From assembly GCF_014652435.1 (NCBI RefSeq), contig NZ_BMYU01000005.1, positions 1-64,000 of the forward strand: a stretch of DNA of 64,000 nucleotides, in the 5' to 3' direction. Shown here one piece after another: positions 7,833 to 18,218 of this stretch. The notes beneath the pieces are model-generated. The model saw only the letters and a program-made list of their open reading frames with translations. It had not been told where the DNA came from and ran no database searches. Position 1 is the stretch's first letter, and every line of letters starts with the position of its first letter. The position numbers and the translations under genes are program-made. The DNA is from Cognatundibacterium squillarum. GTDB taxonomy: Bacteria > Pseudomonadota > Gammaproteobacteria > Burkholderiales > Burkholderiaceae_D.

Positions 7833-8543
7833 TCAGGCAGGACGGCGGCAGGCCACCATGTAGTTGACGCTGGTATCGTCATTCAGGGAATACATTTTGG
7901 TCAGCGGGTTGTAGCCCAGACCTTTCATGCCCAGTACTTCCAGTCCTGCATTGCGGATATCCTGTGCCAGCTCAGAAGGTTTGATGAATTTGGCGTAATC
8001 GTGCGTGCCTTTTGGCAGCATTTGTAAGACGTATTCGGCACCGATAATCGCAAACAGATACGACTTCGGATTACGGTTCAGTGTGGAAAAAAATACGTGA
8101 CCACCTGGTTTGACGAGGCGGGTGCAGGCCTGAATGACGGAGGCCGGATCCGGTACATGCTCCAGCATTTCCATGCAGGTGACAACGTCGTATTGCCCGG
8201 TTTCTTCAGCTGCGATGTCTTCGACAGCGATGTGGCGGTAGCGCACCTGTACGCCGGACTCGAGACTGTGCAGATCGGCAACTTTCAGCGCTTTTTCAGA
8301 TAAATCGATACCTGTGACGTCCGCACCTTTGCGCGCCATAGATTCCGCCAGAATGCCGCCACCGCAACCGACATCAATCACCTTTTTACCAGTCAGCGAA
8401 GCGCGCTGGTGTATCCACTCAAGGCGGAGCGGATTGATTTCGTGGAGCGGGCGGAATTCCGATGTCGGATCCCACCAGCGGTGTGCGAGGTCGCTGAATT
8501 TCTGGATTTCTGCCGGATCGGCATTCAGATGAGTCGTAGTCAT
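7833..8543 (-). CDS. ubiG: Ubiquinone biosynthesis O-methyltransferase
   Basis: 236 residues, the standard length. Catalyses both O-methylations in ubiquinone synthesis using SAM. The N-terminal [16 protein letters not shown] is a strong UbiG signature, the SAM-binding motif I is VIDVGCGGG (residues 55-63), motif II is [10 protein letters not shown], and [11 protein letters not shown] follows. It sits upstream of gph in the same direction, so the two are probably cotranscribed. Confidence 0.95.
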   Translation of the reverse strand: MTTTHLNADPAEIQKFSDLAHRWWDPTSEFRPLHEINPLRLEWIHQRASLTGKKVIDVGCGGGILAESMARKGADVTGIDLSEKALKVADLHSLESGVQVRYRHIAVEDIAAEETGQYDVVTCMEMLEHVPDPASVIQACTRLVKPGGHVFFSTLNRNPKSYLFAIIGAEYVLQMLPKGTHDYAKFIKPSELAQDIRNAGLEVLGMKGLGYNPLTKMYSLNDDTSVNYMVACRRPA

Positions 8544-8806
8544 GGCGATGGAAAGTCAGGTCTGCGATAAAAGGCCATATTGTAGGCGAAAGCAGGTCCG
8601 GATGCTTGGTTGTGGATCAAGCTGTGCAGGCGCATGTCACTTTCTGGTGGAATTTTCTGTGAATTGGAAAGTGGCGGCTGGTGCGCTGACAAGTGCCGTA
8701 TCGTGCGACGTTTTAGTCTGCTTTGCGCTGAGGAGTGAGCGCTATGGCGGTTACTTGAGGCAAAAAGCAAAACTGAAAACATAGTTGAAGCATAAATTCA
8801 AAAAAC

Positions 8807-8831
8807 AAAACCCCGCCGTAGCGGGGTTTTT
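8807..8831. terminator. Bidirectional terminator downstream of ompA-like gene
   Basis: AAAACCCCGC, loop CGTA, GCGGGGTTTT; perfectly symmetric, placed 23 nt after the ompA-like stop on the minus strand. It also separates that gene from ubiG. Confidence 0.8.
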
Positions 8832-8853
8832 GTCAGAACAATCTCAGCAGAGA

Positions 8854-9513
8854 TTATTTAACTGCGCGTGTACCAACAACTTCGATTTCAACGCGACGGT
8901 TTTTAGCACGGCCTTCAGCTGTTTTGTTATCAGCTACTGGCTGTTTCTTGCCTTTGCCTTCGGTGTAAACACGGTTAGCTTCGATACCTTTGCTTACCAG
9001 GTAAGCTTTAACTGCTTCTGCACGGCGTACAGACAGTTTTTGGTTGTATTCATCGGAACCAACGGAGTCAGTGTGACCAACAGCGATCACAACTTCCAGG
9101 TTGATCGATTTCAGTTTTGCTGCCATTTCGTCCAGATGGGATTTGCCTTCTGGTTTCAGAACAGCTTTGTCGAAGTCGAACAGTGCGCTGGCTGCGAAAG
9201 TAACTTTTTCAGAAGTTGGTGCTGGTGCAGGAGCTGGTTTTACCGGAGCTGGTGCAGCAACAGGTGCTGCAGGTGCAGGAGCTGCTTTTGGTTGTTCAAC
9301 AACCAGCGGTGCATCGCAACCTGGCACCGCGTCAGCTGGTGTCCAGTAGCCAGTGCGCCAGCACAGACCTGTGGAGTTACGTGCAACAACGCCACGGCCG
9401 TCCTGAACGTATGCGCTGTTTGGAGTTGCAGCTTTAATGTCTGTTACTTGAGCAGAAGCAGCAAAAGACGCAACTGCGGACGCTGCGATAACGAGCTTAA
9501 CTAAATTTTTCAT
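8854..9513 (-). CDS. OmpA family outer membrane / peptidoglycan-binding protein
   Basis: 219 residues. Signal peptide with cleavage after ASA (about residue 21), a short segment with two cysteines (LCWRTGYWTPADAVPGCDAP), a long Ala/Pro linker (about 75-100), and a C-terminal OmpA-like domain that binds peptidoglycan: FDFDKAVL, GHTDSVGSDEYNQKLSVRRA and a final NRRVEI. It lacks the eight-strand barrel of E. coli OmpA, so it is probably a periplasmic or surface-anchored linker protein. It carries its own terminator and a long upstream region, as for a highly expressed gene. The ompA-ubiG-gph order is typical of Burkholderiales. Confidence 0.85.
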   Translation of the reverse strand: MKNLVKLVIAASAVASFAASAQVTDIKAATPNSAYVQDGRGVVARNSTGLCWRTGYWTPADAVPGCDAPLVVEQPKAAPAPAAPVAAPAPVKPAPAPAPTSEKVTFAASALFDFDKAVLKPEGKSHLDEMAAKLKSINLEVVIAVGHTDSVGSDEYNQKLSVRRAEAVKAYLVSKGIEANRVYTEGKGKKQPVADNKTAEGRAKNRRVEIEVVGTRAVK

Positions 9514-10133
9514 ATTTCTCCTCTCGGGTGAGATTTAATTACCGCAGATAAACTGCGCAAAATACTGCATAAACCAGATGATACCACGCGGATGATGACA
9601 TTACTATTTCAGCAAACCACGCAAGTGCTAACTACCTCATTGTGCCACAGGCACCGGATGCCTGCGGTTAAACTTTGGCAACGCGGCAACCGTGTTGTTA
9701 GTTTGTCGCTGCTTAGCAACGATTTCGCATCAAATTAACGTTAGAAAACCGCTTTTACAGATTTGTTGGCAATTTTGGCAAGCAATTTATCTGCTGGCGC
9801 GGATTTTACCGCAAGCGCTTGCTGCATTGCGCAAAAAAATGACCTTCAATTGTGAAACATCGTGCAATTTTTGTGCATACGGGTTAATACGGAGTGAAAT
9901 CTGCACAAAATTGGACGAGTCAGGTAAAACGGGATGTGCTTCAGGTGATCCCGGTATTTTTGTGTGACCAATTGCGGGCGTCCTTTTTGCTACATTCGTT
10001 GCGACGGGCTGGTTTGCAAACGGCGCACAGCCTGATTTGCTGCCTAAGGCGGAGGATGGCATGTTAGAATCAAACGTTAAACGCTTGTAAAAGCGGCGTT
10101 ACTAATTAATAAGTTCTTAACCGCGGTCTGCCA
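9514..10133. other. 620-nt divergent intergenic region (ompA-like / gyrA)
   Basis: No convincing gene is present. It must hold the promoters of both flanking genes. A TGTTAGAAT extended -10 (10062-10070) is a candidate for gyrA but lacks a good -35 (TTGCTG is 22 nt away). A small open frame at 9692-9967 has no Shine-Dalgarno or recognisable family. Confidence 0.4.
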
Positions 10134-12785
10134 ATGGATCAATTCGCAAAAGAAACACTCCCGATTTCCCTCGAAGAAGAAATGCGCAAAAGCTACCTCG
10201 ATTACGCGATGAGCGTGATCGTCGGGCGTGCCTTGCCGGATGTGCGTGACGGCTTGAAGCCGGTGCATCGTCGCGTTCTGTACGCGATGCATGAAATGAA
10301 CAATGTCTATAACCGGCCTTACGTAAAGTGTGCGCGTGTGGTCGGTGATGTGATGGGTAAATATCACCCGCACGGCGATGCATCAATTTACGACACGCTG
10401 GTGCGTATGGCGCAGGACTTTTCGCTGCGTTACACCCTGGTCGATGGTCAGGGTAACTTTGGTTCTATCGACGGCGATAACGCCGCGGCGATGCGTTACA
10501 CCGAGTGCCGTCTCGATAAGATCGCTAATGAGTTATTGGCAGATATCGAGAAAGAAACGGTTGATTTCGTACCGAATTACGACGGTAAAGAAAAAGAACC
10601 GTCAGTATTGCCGACCCGCATTCCTAATCTGCTGATCAACGGTGCTTCCGGTATTGCGGTTGGTATGGCGACGAACATTCCACCGCACAATATTACTGAA
10701 ATCATCAACGGTTCCTTGCATTTGCTGCGCAATCCGTCCTGCACGGTGGATGAACTGATCGAAATGATTCCGGCGCCTGACTTTCCGACAGGCGGTATCA
10801 TTTACGGCGTCTCCGGCGTGCGTGAAGGATATCGCACTGGTCGTGGTCGTGTTGTGATGCGTGCGAAAACGCATTTTGAAGAATTCGGTAAAGATGGCCG
10901 CACAGCACTGATCATTGATGAACTGCCGTATCAGGTAAACAAAAAATCTCTGCTGGAGCGTATCGCAGAGCTGGTTCGCGACAAAAAGCTGGAAGGTATT
11001 TCGGATATTCGCGATGAATCCGATAAATCCGGTATGCGTGTTGTGATCGAACTCAAACGCGGTGAAGTGCCGGATGTTGTACTGAATAACCTGTACAAGC
11101 AAACCCAGTTGCAGGACACTTTCGGCATGAACATGGTAGCGCTGGTGAACGGTCAGCCTAAGCTGCTGAACCTGCGCGAAATGCTGGATTGCTTCCTGTC
11201 CCATCGTCGTGAAGTGGTGACACGCCGTACCGTATTCGAATTGCGCAAGGCGCGTGAGCGCGGCCATGTGCTCGAAGGTCTGGCGGTAGCGCTGGCGAAT
11301 ATCGATGACTTTATTGCCATCATCAAAGCAGCACCAACGCCACCGATCGCAAAACAAGAGCTGATGACCCGTGCGTGGGACAGCTCTCTGGTGCGCGAAA
11401 TGCTGACCCGTACTGCGGCAGATAACGCGGGTGGTATTAATGCTTTCCGCCCGGAAAATCTGCCTGCACACTATGGTATTCAGCCGGATGGTCTGTACAA
11501 GCTGTCTGAAGATCAGGCTCAGGAAATTCTGCAGATGCGTTTGCAGCGTCTGACTGGTCTGGAACAGGATAAGATTGTTAATGAATATAAAGAAGTGATG
11601 GCGGAAATCGCTGACCTGCTGGATATTCTGTCCCGTCCTGAGCGTGTAACTGCCATTATCGACACAGAACTGACAGATGCGCGTAATGAATACGGCGAAG
11701 GCAATAAAGACCAGCGCCGTTCAGAAATCGTTCATAACGCGACCGATCTGGAAACGGAAGACCTGATTGCACCACAGGATATGGTGGTGACACTGTCACA
11801 TTCCGGATACATGAAGTCTCAACCCTTGTCTGAATACCGTGCGCAAAAACGCGGTGGACGCGGCAAGCAGGCGACAGCAACGAAAGATGACGACTGGATT
11901 GAACAATTATTCGTCGCAAATACCCACGATTACATCCTGTGCTTCAGTAACCGCGGACGCCTGTACTGGCTGAAAGTATGGGAAGTTCCGCAAGGTTCAC
12001 GCGCTTCGCGCGGTAAGCCAATCGTGAATATGTTCCCGCTGCAGGACGGTGAGAAAATTACGGTCATTCTGCCGCTGTCCGGCGAGAACCGTACTTTCCC
12101 TGAAGATCGCTACGTGTTTATGTCGACCAGTCTCGGTACGGTGAAAAAGACTGCACTCAAGGAATTCAGCAATCCGCGTAAGGCAGGTATTATTGCAGTT
12201 GATCTGGATGATGGTGATTTCCTGATTGGCGCAGCGCTGACTGATGGCGCGCATGATGTCATGTTGTTCTCTGATGCCGGTAAAGCAGTCCGTTTCGACG
12301 AAAATGATGTACGTCCGATGGGACGTAATGCCCGTGGTGTGCGCGGCATGAACCTGGAAGAGGGACAGCAGGTTATTGCACTGCTGGTTGCCGAAAATGA
12401 GCAGCAATCAGTTCTGACTGCAACTGAAAACGGATTTGGCAAACGAACTCTGATTACCGAGTACACACGCCACGGCCGTGGTACCAAAGGTATGATCGCG
12501 ATCCAGACTTCTGAGCGTAATGGCAAGGTGGTTGCGGCGACGCTGGTCAGCAGTACAGATGAAATCATGCTGATTACGACCGGTGGTGTGCTGATTCGTA
12601 CCCGTGTTTCTGAAATTCGCGAGATGGGCCGTGCAACACAGGGCGTTACCCTGATTTCTGTGGATGACGGCACAAAACTGTCTGGTTTGCAGCGTATTGT
12701 TGAATCGGATGCTGACGTTGATGCGGAAACCGTCGCTGAGGACGATGCACCTGATGAGGCAGCAGACGGGACGCAGGCGGAGTAA
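10134..12785 (+). CDS. gyrA: DNA gyrase subunit A
   Basis: 883 residues, near the usual length. Breaks and rejoins DNA in the A2B2 gyrase that introduces negative supercoils. Catalytic Tyr122 lies in AAAMRYTE and the numbering matches E. coli. The quinolone-resistance region reads [11 protein letters not shown], so residue 83 is Ala (Ser in E. coli) and residue 87 is Asp. The GyrA box QKRGGRGK (about residues 567-574) needed for DNA wrapping is present, followed by the six-bladed C-terminal domain and an acidic tail. The ATG at 10134 has only a weak Shine-Dalgarno. serC starts 4 nt after the stop, so they may be cotranscribed. Confidence 0.98.
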   Translation: MDQFAKETLPISLEEEMRKSYLDYAMSVIVGRALPDVRDGLKPVHRRVLYAMHEMNNVYNRPYVKCARVVGDVMGKYHPHGDASIYDTLVRMAQDFSLRYTLVDGQGNFGSIDGDNAAAMRYTECRLDKIANELLADIEKETVDFVPNYDGKEKEPSVLPTRIPNLLINGASGIAVGMATNIPPHNITEIINGSLHLLRNPSCTVDELIEMIPAPDFPTGGIIYGVSGVREGYRTGRGRVVMRAKTHFEEFGKDGRTALIIDELPYQVNKKSLLERIAELVRDKKLEGISDIRDESDKSGMRVVIELKRGEVPDVVLNNLYKQTQLQDTFGMNMVALVNGQPKLLNLREMLDCFLSHRREVVTRRTVFELRKARERGHVLEGLAVALANIDDFIAIIKAAPTPPIAKQELMTRAWDSSLVREMLTRTAADNAGGINAFRPENLPAHYGIQPDGLYKLSEDQAQEILQMRLQRLTGLEQDKIVNEYKEVMAEIADLLDILSRPERVTAIIDTELTDARNEYGEGNKDQRRSEIVHNATDLETEDLIAPQDMVVTLSHSGYMKSQPLSEYRAQKRGGRGKQATATKDDDWIEQLFVANTHDYILCFSNRGRLYWLKVWEVPQGSRASRGKPIVNMFPLQDGEKITVILPLSGENRTFPEDRYVFMSTSLGTVKKTALKEFSNPRKAGIIAVDLDDGDFLIGAALTDGAHDVMLFSDAGKAVRFDENDVRPMGRNARGVRGMNLEEGQQVIALLVAENEQQSVLTATENGFGKRTLITEYTRHGRGTKGMIAIQTSERNGKVVAATLVSSTDEIMLITTGGVLIRTRVSEIREMGRATQGVTLISVDDGTKLSGLQRIVESDADVDAETVAEDDAPDEAADGTQAE

Positions 12786-12789
12786 TAAC

Positions 12790-13890
12790 ATGACTGACAT
12801 TTTCAATTTTTCTGCCGGCCCAGCAGTTTTACCGAAAGAAGTTTTACAGCAGGCAGCATCAGAAATGCTGGACTGGCATGGAAGCGGGATGTCAGTTATG
12901 GAAATGAGTCATCGTGGACCGGAGTTTATGTCAATCATGGACGCAGCTCAGCGTGATCTGCGTGAATTGCTCAGTGTGCCTGAGAATTATCAGATTTTGT
13001 TTTTGCAAGGCGGCGGACTGGGTGAAAACGCCATCGTTCCTATGAATCTGATGGGGCGCCGTCCTGATGCAACGATTGATATGGTGCATACCGGCAGCTG
13101 GAGTGGTAAGTCGATTCAGGAGGCAGCAAAATACGCGAAAGTCAACGTTGCCGCATCTGGCCAGAGTAGCGGATTCAGCCGGATTCCGGATGTCAGCGAA
13201 TGGAATCTGAGCGCATCCCCTGCTTATGTACACTTGTGTACCAACGAAACGATTGATGGCGTCGAGTTTCACAGCGTTCCCGGCATCGCAGAACGCACGT
13301 CTGGTGCGCCGATTATTGCAGACATGTCATCTCATATTTTGTCACGTGAAATTGACGTCTCTGCGTATGGCGTTATTTTCGCTGGTGCACAGAAGAATAT
13401 CGGTCCTGCCGGGTTGACGATCGCAATCGTACGTGAAGATCTGATCGGACATGCATTGCCGTGCTGTCCATCTGCTTTCGACTGGAAAAAAGTCGCAGAT
13501 AACGGATCGATGTATAACACGCCGCCAACCTATGCGATTTATATTGCCGGTCTGGTATTTCAGTGGCTGAAACGTCAGGGTGGTGTTGCTGCAATGGAGC
13601 AGCGAAACATTGAGAAGGCACAATTGCTCTATCAGTGCCTTGACTCGACGGATTTTTATGTAAGCAGGGTGGAGGCGCCTTTCCGCTCCCGAATGAATGT
13701 ACCTTTTTATCTGCGCGATGAAAGCCTGAACGCTGCATTCTTATCCGAAGCTCGCGAACACGGTTTAATTCAATTGAAAGGGCATAAGTCGGTTGGTGGG
13801 ATGCGTGCTTCGATTTATAACGCGATGCCTTTAGAGGGTGTCCAGGCTCTTGTTGCCTTTATGCAGGAATTCGCTTTGCAACATTCCTGA
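12790..13890 (+). CDS. serC: Phosphoserine aminotransferase
   Basis: 366 residues from ATG 12790 (an earlier in-frame start would lie inside gyrA). PLP enzyme converting 3-phosphohydroxypyruvate to phosphoserine in serine synthesis; it also serves pyridoxine synthesis. [11 protein letters not shown] at the N-terminus and the PLP lysine Lys202 in [11 protein letters not shown] are family hallmarks, and [16 protein letters not shown] near the end is conserved. It starts the serine/aromatic amino acid run that continues with pheA. Confidence 0.96.
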   Translation: MTDIFNFSAGPAVLPKEVLQQAASEMLDWHGSGMSVMEMSHRGPEFMSIMDAAQRDLRELLSVPENYQILFLQGGGLGENAIVPMNLMGRRPDATIDMVHTGSWSGKSIQEAAKYAKVNVAASGQSSGFSRIPDVSEWNLSASPAYVHLCTNETIDGVEFHSVPGIAERTSGAPIIADMSSHILSREIDVSAYGVIFAGAQKNIGPAGLTIAIVREDLIGHALPCCPSAFDWKKVADNGSMYNTPPTYAIYIAGLVFQWLKRQGGVAAMEQRNIEKAQLLYQCLDSTDFYVSRVEAPFRSRMNVPFYLRDESLNAAFLSEAREHGLIQLKGHKSVGGMRASIYNAMPLEGVQALVAFMQEFALQHS

Positions 13891-13908
13891 TCAGATTTCG
13901 ATTCTTTC

Positions 13909-13962
13909 GGCAGCACTGAAATCTCATGGTTCTCCCGATCACCTGAAAGCCGTGATGCTGCC
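13909..13962 (+). other. Inverted repeat in the serC-pheA gap
   Basis: GGCAGCA (13909-13915) and TGCTGCC (13956-13962) can form a stem, and a smaller ACCGGT/ACCGGT hairpin follows near 13965-13984. Neither has a T tract, so it may be a leader structure rather than a terminator. No Phe-rich leader peptide is seen. Confidence 0.3.
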
Positions 13963-14038
13963 GTACCGGTTCATAAGACCGGTTGAGTCAGTTTGCGCTG
14001 GTTAATGCCAGTGTATCAAGACGGTTTTTAGGTGAAAT

Positions 14039-15112
14039 ATGAGTGACGATAAACTCCTCCCTTTGCGTCAGAAAATTGATGCAATCGATGCGCAGATTCT
14101 GGATTTACTGAATCAGCGCGCACTTGTGGCCGAAGAAGTAGGTCATGTCAAAGCAGTAACGAATGCACCGGTTTTTCGTCCGGAACGCGAAGCGCAGGTA
14201 TTGCGCGGTGTTGCTGAAAGAAACCCCGGGCCACTGCTGAGTGCCGATGTGCAACTGATTTTCCGGGAAATCATGTCAGCCTGCCGTGCACTTGAGCGAC
14301 GGGTGGTTGTTGCTTTTCTGGGGCCGGTCGGTACATTTTCGGAACAGGCAGTTTACAAGCAATTCGGACATGCAATTCAGGCATTGCCATGCGTATCAAT
14401 TGACGAAGTCTTCCGAGCAACAGAGGCTGGAACGGCGGATTTTGGTGTGGTGCCTATCGAGAATTCCACGGAAGGTGCAATTAACAGAACACTGGATTTG
14501 TTGTTGCAGACCAGTCTGGTGATTAGTGGTGAGGTTGCAATTCCGGTACAGCATAGTCTCATGAGTCAGCGCGGCACAATGCAGGGGGTTACCCGCATCT
14601 GTGCACATTCTCAGGCATTAGCGCAGTGTCAGGCCTGGCTTAATCAGCATTATCCTCACATCGAACGTCATGCAGTCGCCTCAAATGCAGAAGCCGCAAG
14701 GATGGCGGGTGCTGATGCGTCAGTTGCTGCAATTGCAAGTGAAATCGCTGGGCATCAGTATCAGCTCGGTATTGTCAGCGCGCACATTCAGGATGATCCG
14801 CACAATCGCACCCGCTTTGCAGTGGTTGGACGTTTACATACCAGTCCGAGCGGTAAAGATCAGACCTCGATGGTACTGGCTACGCCCAATCGTGCCGGCG
14901 CGGTCTATCAGTTGCTGGCGCCTTTGTCCGGACACGGTGTATCGATGACGCGTTTCGAATCGCGTCCGGCACGTACCGGAAATTGGGAATATTACTTTTA
15001 TGTAGACGTAGAAGGCCACGTAAAAGATGAAAAGGTGGCTGCTGCTCTTCGCGAACTGGACGAAAAGGCTGCATTTTTTAAAATACTCGGCTCGTACCCA
15101 TGTACTGAATAA
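14039..15112 (+). CDS. pheA: Bifunctional chorismate mutase / prephenate dehydratase (P-protein)
   Basis: 357 residues. Makes phenylpyruvate from chorismate. An AroQ-type chorismate mutase helix domain covers about 1-90 (LRQKIDAIDAQILDLLNQRA), the prephenate dehydratase domain about 95-270 (VAFLGPVGTFSEQA; VPIENSTEGAINRT), and a C-terminal ACT domain about 280-357. The ESRP motif (FESRPARTGNWEYYFY), which binds phenylalanine for feedback inhibition, is present. It follows serC after 148 nt and precedes tyrA by 14 nt. Confidence 0.96.
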   Translation: MSDDKLLPLRQKIDAIDAQILDLLNQRALVAEEVGHVKAVTNAPVFRPEREAQVLRGVAERNPGPLLSADVQLIFREIMSACRALERRVVVAFLGPVGTFSEQAVYKQFGHAIQALPCVSIDEVFRATEAGTADFGVVPIENSTEGAINRTLDLLLQTSLVISGEVAIPVQHSLMSQRGTMQGVTRICAHSQALAQCQAWLNQHYPHIERHAVASNAEAARMAGADASVAAIASEIAGHQYQLGIVSAHIQDDPHNRTRFAVVGRLHTSPSGKDQTSMVLATPNRAGAVYQLLAPLSGHGVSMTRFESRPARTGNWEYYFYVDVEGHVKDEKVAAALRELDEKAAFFKILGSYPCTE

Positions 15113-15126
15113 GCAGGTCATTTGAC

Positions 15127-16032
15127 ATGGAACTGAACCTAAAAAAGATTACTATTGCCGGAGTTGGTTTGATCGGCGGCTCGTTTGCACTGGCACTACG
15201 AAGTGCAGGTGTAAAAGCAGAGCTGGTTGGAATTGGTCGTGATCCTGACGTAATGCAGCAGGCACTCGAGCTTGGTATCGTTGACCGAGTTGCTGAAAAC
15301 GCAGCAGATGCCTACAGCGGCGCAGATTTGATTCTGATTGCCGCGCCTGTAGCACAGACCAGCGTAATTCTCAGTCAGATTCTTCCGTTTCTGGGACCGG
15401 ATACAGTCATTACAGATGTCGGCAGCACCAAAGCGGATGGCGTAGCTGCAGCGCGATTGGTAATGGGGGAGCGAATCGGGCAGTTTGTGCCAGCTCATCC
15501 TATTGCTGGGCGCGAACTGAATGGGCCCGCTGCTGCTATTTCTGATTTGTATGCCGGCAAAAAACTTGTCATCACTGCTTTGCCGGAAAATCCAAAAGCA
15601 TCCGTGAGTTTGGTGGAAGACTTGTGGAAGATATGTGGCGCACAAATCCATTTTCTTACCCCTGAGGCTCATGACGCCGTATTTGCCAGCGTCAGTCATT
15701 TACCGCATTTACTGGCTTATGCGCTGGTTGATGAGGTGTCTCAGCGTGAAAATGCAGATATATTGTTCCAGTATGCAGCAAGCGGATTCAGAGACTTTAC
15801 GCGGATTGCCGGATCCTCTCCGGAAATGTGGCGTGACATAGCAATGGCAAATCGCGATGCTTTGTTGCATGAACTGGATGCCTATATTGCGAACGTTTCT
15901 GCCACCAGAACGGCCCTCGCAGAGCGGGATGCAGACAGTTTACTGAGAACTTTTTCGAGAGCACAGAGCGCGAGACAACGCTGGATAGAGGCGATTGAGG
16001 CAGCTGAAAAAGACAGACATGCTGCTGTTTAA
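15127..16032 (+). CDS. tyrA: Prephenate / arogenate dehydrogenase
   Basis: 301 residues. NAD(P)-dependent oxidative decarboxylation of prephenate (or arogenate) towards tyrosine. The nucleotide-binding fold starts at the N-terminus with GVGLIGGSFA (residues 12-21), TDVGSTK and the catalytic His in PAHPIAGRE follow, then the helical dimerisation domain (SHLPHLLAYAL; GFRDFTRIA). No fused chorismate mutase or ACT domain. It starts 14 nt after pheA with no hisC gene between, unlike several relatives, and aroA follows after 21 nt. Confidence 0.93.
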   Translation: MELNLKKITIAGVGLIGGSFALALRSAGVKAELVGIGRDPDVMQQALELGIVDRVAENAADAYSGADLILIAAPVAQTSVILSQILPFLGPDTVITDVGSTKADGVAAARLVMGERIGQFVPAHPIAGRELNGPAAAISDLYAGKKLVITALPENPKASVSLVEDLWKICGAQIHFLTPEAHDAVFASVSHLPHLLAYALVDEVSQRENADILFQYAASGFRDFTRIAGSSPEMWRDIAMANRDALLHELDAYIANVSATRTALAERDADSLLRTFSRAQSARQRWIEAIEAAEKDRHAAV

Positions 16033-16053
16033 ACCAGGAAGACAGATTTTGAT

Positions 16054-17391
16054 ATGAAAACAGCATTAAAGACTTATCCGCCGTTTATTGACCTGCACCC
16101 ATTAATGAAAGCCGAGGGCAGGATTCGTTTGCCTGGCTCGAAAAGTATATCAAACCGTACGCTATTGCTAGCTGCACTCTCACGTGGCACAACGGAAATT
16201 CATGATTTGCTCGCCTCAGACGATACGCTGGTGATGCTGAATGCGTTGCAAAAGCTGGGGGTACACTGGCGTCAGTGTCACGATACGCAAAAGTACACTG
16301 TAGAGGGCGTCGGAGGTAAATTTCCGGTTCGTCAGGCTGACTTATTTATGGGGAATGCAGGAACAGCTATCAGGCCTTTGGTTGCTGCTCTCGCTGTCCT
16401 CGGCGGAGATTACGCAATTCACGGCGTACCTCGTATGCACGAGCGCCCGATTGGCGATCTGGTTGATGCATTGAATGATGCTGGCGCATCAATTGATTAC
16501 ACTGGTAACGCAGGATACCCGCCTTTACATATCCATCAGGGAGCGTTTCACGCACATCGTTTGCAAGTCAGGGGTAATGTGTCAAGTCAGTTCCTGACAG
16601 CCTTGCTAATGGCGGCGCCTTTGATTGCGCAACAACATGACGTAACCATAGAGGTTGTCGGGGATCTGATTTCGAAGCCATACATCGAGATCACATTAAA
16701 TCTGATGGAGCGCTTCGGAGTGCAGGTTGAGCGTAATGGATGGCAGGCATTCACTGTCCGTCATGGTCAGCAATACCAATCACCCGGGACTATTTACGTG
16801 GAGGGCGATGCCTCGTCTGCCTCCTATTTTCTGGCTGCTGGCGCAATTGGCGGCGGACCGGTAAGAGTGGAGGGCGTCGGAGATAGCTCAATTCAGGGAG
16901 ACGTCCGTTTTGCCGATGCGCTTGCTCAAATGGGAGTGGAAATTCGCAAGGGCGACAACTGGATTGAGGCTGAATGTCATACGCCATTGCAGAGTATTGA
17001 TCTCGATTGCAATCATATTCCGGATGCAGCGATGACGCTGGCGGTCGCTGCATTGTATGCGAACGGAACAACAACGTTACGAAATATTGCCAGCTGGCGA
17101 GTGAAGGAAACGGATCGGCTCAATGCGATGGCGACAGAGTTGCGGAAGCTTGGTGCGACAATTGAAGAGGGCAGCGACTATATGTGTATTTCGCCACCAA
17201 CCCAAATTCAGTCTGCAGAAATCGCGACATATGATGACCACCGTATGGCGATGTGTTTTTCGCTTGCCAGTCTGGACGGGAAGCTCCGGCGCGGCGCAGC
17301 AATGCGTATTATGGAGCCGCAGTGTGTCGCAAAGACTTTTCCGGAATATTTTGATGTTTTTGCAAGCCTGAGGCACGAGGATTTGTTCTGA
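16054..17391 (+). CDS. aroA: 3-phosphoshikimate 1-carboxyvinyltransferase (EPSP synthase)
   Basis: 445 residues. Joins PEP to shikimate-3-phosphate in the shikimate pathway. Hallmarks: [17 protein letters not shown] (substrate binding, about 27-43), [10 protein letters not shown] (PEP site, about 99-108), and [11 protein letters not shown] near residue 349. The GNAGTA.R pattern is the glyphosate-sensitive class I type. Part of the tyrA-aroA-cmk run with short gaps. Confidence 0.97.
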   Translation: MKTALKTYPPFIDLHPLMKAEGRIRLPGSKSISNRTLLLAALSRGTTEIHDLLASDDTLVMLNALQKLGVHWRQCHDTQKYTVEGVGGKFPVRQADLFMGNAGTAIRPLVAALAVLGGDYAIHGVPRMHERPIGDLVDALNDAGASIDYTGNAGYPPLHIHQGAFHAHRLQVRGNVSSQFLTALLMAAPLIAQQHDVTIEVVGDLISKPYIEITLNLMERFGVQVERNGWQAFTVRHGQQYQSPGTIYVEGDASSASYFLAAGAIGGGPVRVEGVGDSSIQGDVRFADALAQMGVEIRKGDNWIEAECHTPLQSIDLDCNHIPDAAMTLAVAALYANGTTTLRNIASWRVKETDRLNAMATELRKLGATIEEGSDYMCISPPTQIQSAEIATYDDHRMAMCFSLASLDGKLRRGAAMRIMEPQCVAKTFPEYFDVFASLRHEDLF

Positions 17392-17445
17392 ATCGAACTT
17401 TTGGCAAATGCAAAAGACAGGCAGTATCTGGTTGGAAAAGGAAAT

Positions 17446-18123
17446 ATGGAAAAAAATTGCAAAGTAATTACGATTGATGGTCCGACTGCTTCAGGGAAGG
17501 GAACCGTTGCGCACCGTGTCGCGAAGCATCTCGGATTTCAGTATCTCGATTCAGGTGCTTTGTATCGACTTACTGCACTGAGCGCAATCAATGCGCAGGT
17601 GGCACTGGATGATGAATTATCGATCGCGGCGATGGCAAGAGTACTGCCTTGCCATTTTAATCACGGACACGTTTACCTCGCAGATAAAGATGTAACGGAC
17701 GAAGTGCGGGCGGAGCAAATAGGCGTGGCAGCTTCCCGAATTGCTGTTTTGCCGCAGGTTCGTCAGGCACTGGTTGATCTTCAGCTATCATTTCGTACTG
17801 GCAACGGCTTAGTTGCGGATGGACGGGATATGGGGACTGTCATTTTTCCTGATGCAGTGCTTAAAGTCTTTCTGACAGCCTCAGCTGAAGCAAGAGCGTC
17901 GCGCCGTTATAAGCAATTGAAGGAAAAAGGAATTGCTGCTAATATGGAAGACTTGGTAAAAGATTTGATCGAACGTGATGCACGGGATAGCTCCCGGACT
18001 ACAGCGCCCCTCAAACCCGCACCAGATGCATACGTTCTGGATACATCTGCGATGACTGCAGAGCAGGCAGTGCAGCAAGTTCTTGACTGGTATGCGCAAG
18101 TCGCAACAAATGTTGCTGACTAA
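17446..18123 (+). CDS. cmk: Cytidylate kinase
   Basis: 225 residues from ATG 17446 with AAAAGG upstream; a TTG start at 17401 is less likely. Phosphorylates CMP and dCMP. The P-loop is [11 protein letters not shown] (residues 10-20), [13 protein letters not shown] follows, and [12 protein letters not shown] and [13 protein letters not shown] near the C-terminus are typical. It sits upstream of rpsA, a widely conserved pair. Confidence 0.96.
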   Translation: MEKNCKVITIDGPTASGKGTVAHRVAKHLGFQYLDSGALYRLTALSAINAQVALDDELSIAAMARVLPCHFNHGHVYLADKDVTDEVRAEQIGVAASRIAVLPQVRQALVDLQLSFRTGNGLVADGRDMGTVIFPDAVLKVFLTASAEARASRRYKQLKEKGIAANMEDLVKDLIERDARDSSRTTAPLKPAPDAYVLDTSAMTAEQAVQQVLDWYAQVATNVAD

Positions 18124-18218
18124 TATTGTTTGGCCCCTGAGCAGAGGCAAGCTCGCCCAGGGTTGTTTAACTTAACCCCGTCTGACGCTCCGTGTTAGCC
18201 GGCTTACTCTCTATTATT

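Noticed and set aside
8785-9504. 239-codon frame opposite the ompA-like gene
   Set aside because: Antisense; the OmpA-family protein on the other strand has a signal peptide and a full domain.
9692-9967. Small open frame in the gap upstream of gyrA
   Set aside because: No ribosome-binding site, no recognisable protein pattern.
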